Shown here one piece after another: positions 6,843-11,595 of a stretch of 11,595 nt of DNA. Below the pieces are notes generated by a model. The model worked only from the letters and a program-made list of their open reading frames with translations. It ran no database searches and was not told the origin of the DNA. The DNA comes from Dictyocoela muelleri (lineage: Eukaryota; Microsporidia): the NCBI GenBank assembly GCA_016256075.1, contig SDVU01000648.1, positions 1 through 11,595 on the forward strand, read 5' to 3'. Position numbers and translations under genes: made by a program. Each line of letters begins with the position of its first letter. Position 1 is the first letter of the stretch.

Positions 6843-7183
6843 TCTGGAAAATGTGTCTATAACACTTTCAATATGTATATATTCTGAAGTAAGTGTGTCT
6901 ATAACTTTGAAAGAATTGTGTATATAACATTGAAAGAAATATGTCTATAACTTTAAAAAAATATGTCTATAACTCTCAAAAGAAAAGGTCTATAACTTTA
7001 AATGTTTTTTTTTAAATTGTCAAAAAAGTTTTTTTAATTTTAAAAATAGGTTTATAAGCTCGCAGAAAGTGTTTTATAAGTTCTCAAAAAGTGTTTAAAA
7101 AGTTTGCTAAAAGGTTTTATAGTTAGCAAAAAGGGTTTTATAGTCTGCAAAAAATGGTTTATATTATGACAAATGATGTAATA
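6843..7183 (+). repeat. Right foldback arm: about 15 units of a 22 to 23-bp tandem repeat
   Basis: TCTATAAC-type cores recur near 6856, 6898, 6921, 6944, 6966 and 6989, then change to TTTATAAG/TTTATAG cores near 7051, 7073, 7094, 7116, 7138 and 7160. The inner and outer subtypes are the reverse complements of those of the left arm in mirror order. The match appears to continue to about 7183 (reverse complement TATTACATCATTT against TATTACAACGTTT near 3084). Confidence 0.82.
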
Positions 7184-7462
7184 TATTTGACGTAAATATG
7201 CTTGAAAAATAAATTTTATGGCTCTTTAAACAAAAGCATTAAAAAATAGTAAAATGTAAAATAAATAAAGATAAATATTATGCACGCAAAACTACGCCGT
7301 TTTTTTCTTTTTATAGAAGTTATAAATGCGATCTTTCGTTCAAACGATATTGCAATGTAATAACGAATAAAATATTATATATATATATTGTAATTAAATA
7401 TATATATTACATGATTACAGCATCAATAACACTGAACAGTTAATATTGTCTAAAACCGTAGG
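7184..7462. other. Short AT-rich spacer between foldback arm and Ty3 element
   Basis: No gene seen. It contains alternating AT runs (about 7374-7410). It forms the immediate left flank of the retrotransposon. Confidence 0.45.
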
Positions 7463-7670
7463 TTAGAAAAATTGGAACTTTTACAGAAGACTTATTTCGG
7501 TAAATTCTTATATATATATAATTGATTCAAAATCATGTTCTTATATAATTATTTGTAAAACAAATTATCAATTTTTCACCAATAAGAACACTCCAGAAAC
7601 AAAAAATACAAACTAATTTTATAATTAATCAAATAATTTGTTTGAGGCTTATAAAAAATTAAATACAACA
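7463..7670 (-). repeat. 3' LTR of the Ty3/gypsy element
   Basis: On the minus strand the LTR starts TGTTGTATTT directly after the purine tract AAAGGGA, which is the expected arrangement and fixes this edge at 7670. It shares with the right LTR the blocks TGTTTGAGGCTT, ACAAACTAAT, AATAAGAA and TGTTCTTATATA. The outer edge near 7463 is estimated from the end of similarity. Confidence 0.8.
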
Positions 7671-7759
7671 TCCCTTTATTAAAACTAAGTGGCTATTATG
7701 CCTTATCTAAACTTTGCAATCATCCATTTTATACGGTAACAACTATTACTTATAGAATA

Positions 7760-8510
7760 TAAAATTTACTTTTTATTCAATATACACTTTATCTATTTTT
7801 TTACGTATTTCATTTTTAACTAAAACATTTCTATTAATATAAATAATATTATTGCTTTTTCTATGGGCGGCCTTTATAATTCATTTTTATATTTTAATTG
7901 GTCACCGAAAATATATCTTAATTAATACTTAAGATTGCCGCATTGGGTCACATTATACAACCGCAAAGAATTGTTTTATTTTATTCAGATACTACATTTT
8001 TTAATTTCAATTTACCTTTTTTTAACGCCGTTCTCATGGTTTTATTTACACTCTCAATCCTCCATTACTTGTATGATAGTATGGTATACTGTAACAAGGT
8101 AAAAATTATTTTGTGTACACAAACTATCTGAATATTTGTTTTAAAAATCTTTTCTATAATCAGTAATCAAAAATTCAAATTCCATGTCTTTTAAAACATC
8201 ATCGAGAAATTTTATAATACAATTCGGTGTCTTTAATTTAACACTCTTACTAAATACTTCCATTGAAAAAAAATCTTTAAAATTTGCTATCAATACACCT
8301 TTTTAATTATAATATATAGCAACCTAACCTCTCACCTTTATTGAATGTTTTTATAAATGAAAATTTCGCTTTTAATTGTTTTATCATATTCATTGCATAT
8401 TTTACAACATGATAATTTTTTAACTCTTTTTTTATACTAGAATTCATGTTCTTCAAGTTTTCTATAATTTTTTTCTTGTGCGAGAATCTTTCATAAAGTT
8501 CCAATATTAT
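7760..8510 (-). pseudogene. Ty3/gypsy integrase region (fossil)
   Basis: Minus-strand translation shows a segment like the zinc-binding domain (SHKKKIIENLKN, then KNYHVVKYAMNMIKQLKAKF) and then the start of the catalytic core after NKGER. Core blocks with the family's Asp pattern follow, including FLITDYRKDF. A C-terminal stretch resembles the GPY/F-type region (VLVKNEIRKKIDKVY). The order and spacing are those of Ty3/gypsy integrase. It is part of the broken element at 7463-11066. Confidence 0.82.
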
Positions 8511-8619
8511 TTAAATAAATTCATTTTTATTAAGAGTATTCTCTTTTTTCTTGATCTAATCATTACATAAGAACTATGTAAAAATTTCTAAAACGTTATT
8601 AACATCAATCTAAAATTGA

Positions 8620-8885
8620 TTTAAATAATTTTCCGAACTCTTGAAGTTCCAAATTCTTTTCTATAGCCTTATGATCAGTAAAAAATACGAAATTTACATC
8701 ATATTAAAAGATATTGAAATTTATTTATGGATAACATTATAAGCCAAAATCTCTCTTTCGGTTATCGTATAATTCTTTTCAGGTCTCTTTACTAAGCGAT
8801 AAATATATACAATAGGTTTCTTATCATGTTTTAAAACAGAACACAAGCCAATATCCGATACGTCTGCTTCTAAAGTAAAACATTT
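8620..8885 (-). pseudogene. Ty3/gypsy RNase H region (fossil)
   Basis: The minus strand reads TLEADVSDIGLCSVLKHD, KPIVYIYRLVKRPEKNYTIT and EREILAYNV, then FFTDHKAIEKNL. These match the ordered blocks of Ty3/gypsy RNase H (T-D-AS-GIGxVL, EKNYxxTEKELLA, TDHKAL). This is the best preserved part of the element and gives the firmest family assignment. Confidence 0.9.
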
Positions 8886-9199
8886 ATTTAGATAATGGAA
8901 ACACAGTTTAATATATTTTGAACAAGATCTTTTAATTCTATAAAACGTGATTAATGCTGTATAATCTCTTGAAATTTTCTCTTCTAAAAGCTCATATAAA
9001 CCTTTGCTTTTTCTAAATATTTCGAAATAAAATTTCAGTCATAATTGATACAACATACTCACTTTCGAAAACCTTTTTTACATTTTGGCGTTTAAAATTT
9101 TTTTATTCCTTAGGATCGTTTTATAATGATTTTATGTGTTATGTTAAATTGCAAAACCTAGAAACTTTATTTACCCTTCACCTATAACACTTTTATCTT

Positions 9200-9770
9200 C
9201 GTAAATGTTTAAAAATTCCTTTTAGGTCGATCTAAAACTTTTTTTAAGTTTCAATAATGTTTCTTCTTATTTTGTACTAAAATCTGAATATCATCTGAAT
9301 ATTAATAATACATATTACTTATAAAATCATCTAATAATATAAGATATTTATATTTTAAATATTTTTAGTAAGTTTTTAGAACCTCGAGGAATTTTTATTT
9401 AACAAAAACAATCAATTTCAATTATCTATAAACACAACTTTTACTCTATCTTTTAAACTTATTGGTACCTAAAGAAACCATCCGGTAGATCCAACACACT
9501 GAAAAATGTTTTATCATTAAGATTATAATTTATTTCTTATATATTTGGAATATTGTATCATCAGGTTCCACAATTATATTTAAATTTGTTATAATCCATG
9601 GTAAATCTTTACTTACAATATTTTTTAGCCACTACTACTACTACTACAAGGTGACACGTAGAGATCCGCTCTTTTCAATAAAGCCATTATGTTCAAGTTC
9701 ATTAACAAGTTTCTGATTCGCATTTCGCTTTTTAAAACCTCTTATCAGTCGCGACTAGTATATTATTGAA
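9200..9770 (-). pseudogene. Ty3/gypsy reverse transcriptase region (fossil)
   Basis: Family blocks are seen on the minus strand: ELEHNGFIEKSGSL (about 9655-9710) near the N-terminus, LDLPDGFFRYQ (about 9470-9500), KIPRGSKN (about 9365-9390, matching MPFGLKNAP), a YVDD-like LLDDF (about 9325-9340) and a thumb-like VLDRPKRN (about 9210-9240). The region is broken. A six-unit ACT microsatellite at 9631-9648 lies within it. Confidence 0.8.
9631..9648. repeat. (ACT)6 microsatellite
   Basis: Six perfect ACT triplets inside the Ty3 fossil (the last reads ACA at its end). It is a simple repeat that probably expanded after the element died. Confidence 0.7.
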
Positions 9771-10179
9771 ATTTTTTAGTATAAATCAGACATTAAATTT
9801 GAAATTTAGAGTTTTACATTAATTATTAATCATTTTCTTTCCAACTATTACATTGACTATGCTATTTTCCATCAAAGGAAATGTGTCCCCAACTTTCATT
9901 CATTTATAGCTTATTTCAAGATCAACCTGATTATTTAAGTTTTATTCACATCCATTTATTAGTTTTTTTTAAAAAAGGCTTTTTTTAAGTATTAGATATT
10001 TTTCTTTTATAGAAATTTAGAATTTAGGATTTTATATTTACCTATTATTTGGTATCAAAAACAGAAAAATATTTCAATCCGTATATTTTCATTTCTTTGT
10101 TATCAACACCTCATATTTTTTTCGAAATAATACACATATTTACGTTACTGTCTACTCTATATTATATTTTTCCTGAATA

Positions 10180-10221
10180 ACAAAACTTAGCCATATGAAT
10201 TATTTTCTCACAATAAATACA
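10180..10221 (-). pseudogene. gag-type CCHC zinc knuckle of the Ty3/gypsy fossil
   Basis: The minus strand reads CIYCEKIIHMAKFC, an exact CX2CX4HX4C spacing as in nucleocapsid zinc knuckles. The region towards 10860 is gag-like by position and contains charged stretches such as EKWIDYLKEQ, but gag is too poorly conserved to identify further. The protease between here and the reverse transcriptase was not recognised. Confidence 0.72.
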
Positions 10222-10865
10222 TTTACGTTTTTTTTACCTAATTTAAACTTACTTTCTTTTAAATTGCTCTTATCGATCAGTTTATAGTTATATTCATTAT
10301 TAGCCTTTTTTAATATCACATAATTTATATTCAATAAATGTTCTGTATTTTTTTATTCTAAACTGGGATTGAAAAATATCATATCATATTTTTAAAGGAA
10401 AAAAGAATTTTTAATTTTTTTTGAGAACAAGGTCATCATCACAATTATTATGTAGTGCATTTTTTTTGTTCTTTTAAATAATCTATCCACTTTTCATCTG
10501 CATATTTTTTTTAAACTTTATATGCTTTCTCCACATACGAAATCAAATAAAAGTTTTTTGACTTCTTTCCTTTAGGTGTTTATTATAGTACATATACCTT
10601 ATAAATTAAACCTTCTTTTATTTAATTTGAATATCCGTATTTAATGCTACCAGCTTTTCTAAAAGTTAAATTTTATCGAAATTAGTGAACCTTCTAATAT
10701 AAATTAGTTCAACCTACATTAGGGTTTCTTTATTTCTCTATAAACATAAAAATTCAGTCTCTATATTAGCTTCAATTACAGCACAAGCCATCAAAGCAGC
10801 CTATAACTTTGAACTGCTAATTAGATGTTTTTAAACTTTCTGAATCATAGGAGGTCTCTTATAAA

Positions 10866-11066
10866 TGTAGAAATGTTAAGTTTAACATACTTATTTTGTA
10901 TAAACTATATATTCATTTAAAAATCGTGTTCTTATATATATAATTGTGTAAAAGACACATTAAGGTTTCACAAATAAGAAGCCCTGGAAAAAAAGACAAA
11001 CTAATCTGAAAAATAGTCCAATATTCTGTTTGAGGCTTTAAACTTATTATTCCAATTAAAGGTATT
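10866..11066 (-). repeat. 5' LTR of the Ty3/gypsy element
   Basis: It aligns along its length with 7463-7670. On the minus strand it ends TTTCTACA near 10866. The outer edge at about 11066 is estimated by alignment to the edge of the other LTR (ATTAAAGGTATTA against ATTAAATACAACA). A primer-binding site just inside was not recognised. Confidence 0.72.
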
Positions 11067-11595
11067 ATTCTAATAGAATTTAAATATTTGAAAAATAATT
11101 TTCGTAATATTTTTTTTTGTTTTTATAGTAATAGCATATTTTTTAAGAGTTAATAAACTCAAATTTTTTTTTCAAATCCCCGAATTTTACACATTAATAT
11201 AAAAATGTTTTAATACTACACAACATGAGTAATAGAAATATATATTATAAAAGGGTTTGTTTAGAAAGATGCTTAGTTAGTGTAAGGATTTTTCTAATCA
11301 TGGGCAAATATTAAAAATTTTCTGGATATGACCGTTTTTTTCCTATTATTATACTTTTAGGCCGTCTTTAACCATTTTTATATTTAAATTAATTGTAATT
11401 TTTTTTACATCACGTTTTTTTTCACAATGTGTCATAAGAAATAGTCAATATCCAATTATAATAAAGACCCATATTAATTTAAAATTAATGGATACTATAT
11501 TTTGATTGTGACGACAAAATTTTATTATTAATTGATCTTAAGATATTATAAGTCATAAAAAAATGTTATAATTGTGATGATACTTTTTATAAAAA
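11067..11595. other. AT-rich right flank, nothing recognised
   Basis: No reading frame, repeat or RNA gene could be supported on either strand. Several T runs and a short TGTTTAGAAAGATGC segment stand out only by composition. Confidence 0.45.

Larger units (their letters stand above)
3080..7183. mobile_element. Foldback-like composite element with mirror-ordered 22-bp repeat arms, interrupted by a hAT element
   Basis: Two inverted arms bound this region: 3080-3430 and 6843-7183. Each is a tandem array with a 22 to 23-bp period. Outer units are of the type GGTTTTATAGTTAGCAAAAAGG and inner units of the type GTCTATAACTTTGAAAGAAATA (right-arm sense). The left arm has the reverse complement in the mirrored order, so the similarity covers arm architecture as well as the repeat itself. 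The outer edges also match: GGTATTACAACG at the left and the reverse complement of TGATGTAATA at the right. Inside are junction motifs, a long palindrome and GCGC-rich repeats in inverted orientation. Without the nested hAT the element would be about 2.2 kb. This architecture matches what is known of foldback transposons (long terminal inverted repeats built of short tandem repeats). No transposase belonging to it is visible, so it would be non-autonomous. No target-site duplication was identified, so its exact ends are uncertain by tens of bases. An alternative is an inverted duplication of a local minisatellite. Confidence 0.65.
7463..11066 (-). mobile_element. Ty3/gypsy LTR retrotransposon, old and broken
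   Basis: This is a fossil Ty3/gypsy element of about 3.6 kb on the minus strand, shorter than the usual 5 to 6 kb. Parts occur in family order: 5' LTR at the right (about 10866-11066), a gag-like region with a CCHC zinc knuckle (10180-10221), reverse transcriptase (about 9200-9770), RNase H (about 8620-8885), integrase (about 7760-8510), a polypurine tract (AAAGGGA, plus 7671-7677) and the 3' LTR (7463-7670). Integrase after RNase H separates Ty3/gypsy from Ty1/copia. It is broken in many places, more than ten. The two LTRs align at only about 70% by eye, so it is an ancient insertion. No envelope gene or chromodomain was recognised. A target-site duplication was not clear. Confidence 0.9.

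Noticed and set aside
6843-7183. CRISPR-like array
   Set aside because: Units are contiguous degenerate 22-bp repeats with no distinct spacers, and the setting is eukaryotic transposon DNA.
7943-8131. 62-codon plus-strand open frame
   Set aside because: It is antisense to the integrase part of the Ty3/gypsy fossil.

Overview
This window is a eukaryotic transposon graveyard in extremely AT-rich DNA (roughly four fifths A+T by eye). I see no intact host protein gene. The only host-type gene signature is a decayed tRNA-like sequence at the left edge. A very AT-rich genome with intron-less copies of hAT, MULE, Tc1/mariner and Ty3/gypsy elements is what I would expect from a transposon-rich microsporidian or a similar AT-rich unicellular eukaryote. 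An AT-rich arthropod contig cannot be excluded from this sequence alone.

Layout, left to right. (1) 13-85, minus: tRNA-like sequence with intact A and B boxes. (2) 186-905, minus: remains of a Mutator-like (MULE) transposase. (3) about 1000-1900: no gene; paired perfect hairpins at 1248-1316 and a T-rich stretch. (4) 1950-2505, possibly to 2870, minus: Tc1/mariner-type transposase fossil that stays in a single frame but has many stops. (5) 2925-3012: tandem array with an exact 22-bp period. (6) 3080-7183: a foldback-like composite. Two inverted arms of 22-bp tandem repeats (3080-3430 and 6843-7183) carry the same two repeat subtypes in mirror order. Inside are three copies of a junction motif, a long imperfect palindrome of short A/T-rich repeats (3478-4066), and GCGC-rich repeats at 4139-4180 and 6738-6799. 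(7) 4505-6432: a complete-ended hAT transposon nested in the loop of that foldback, with 20-bp terminal inverted repeats, an 8-bp target-site duplication, 20-bp-phased subterminal repeats at both ends, and a broken transposase gene. (8) 7463-11066, minus: an old, broken Ty3/gypsy LTR retrotransposon with two diverged LTRs of about 205 bp and recognisable gag zinc knuckle, reverse transcriptase, RNase H and integrase. (9) 11067-11595: nothing recognisable.

The order of events can be partly read. The foldback predates the hAT, because the hAT interrupts it. The hAT has few breaks and nearly identical termini, so it is the youngest datable insertion. The Ty3 LTRs match at only about 70% by eye, so that element is old. 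The mariner and MULE coding remains are also heavily decayed. The most unusual object is the mirror-ordered 22-bp foldback structure, which matches no coding element I recognise.
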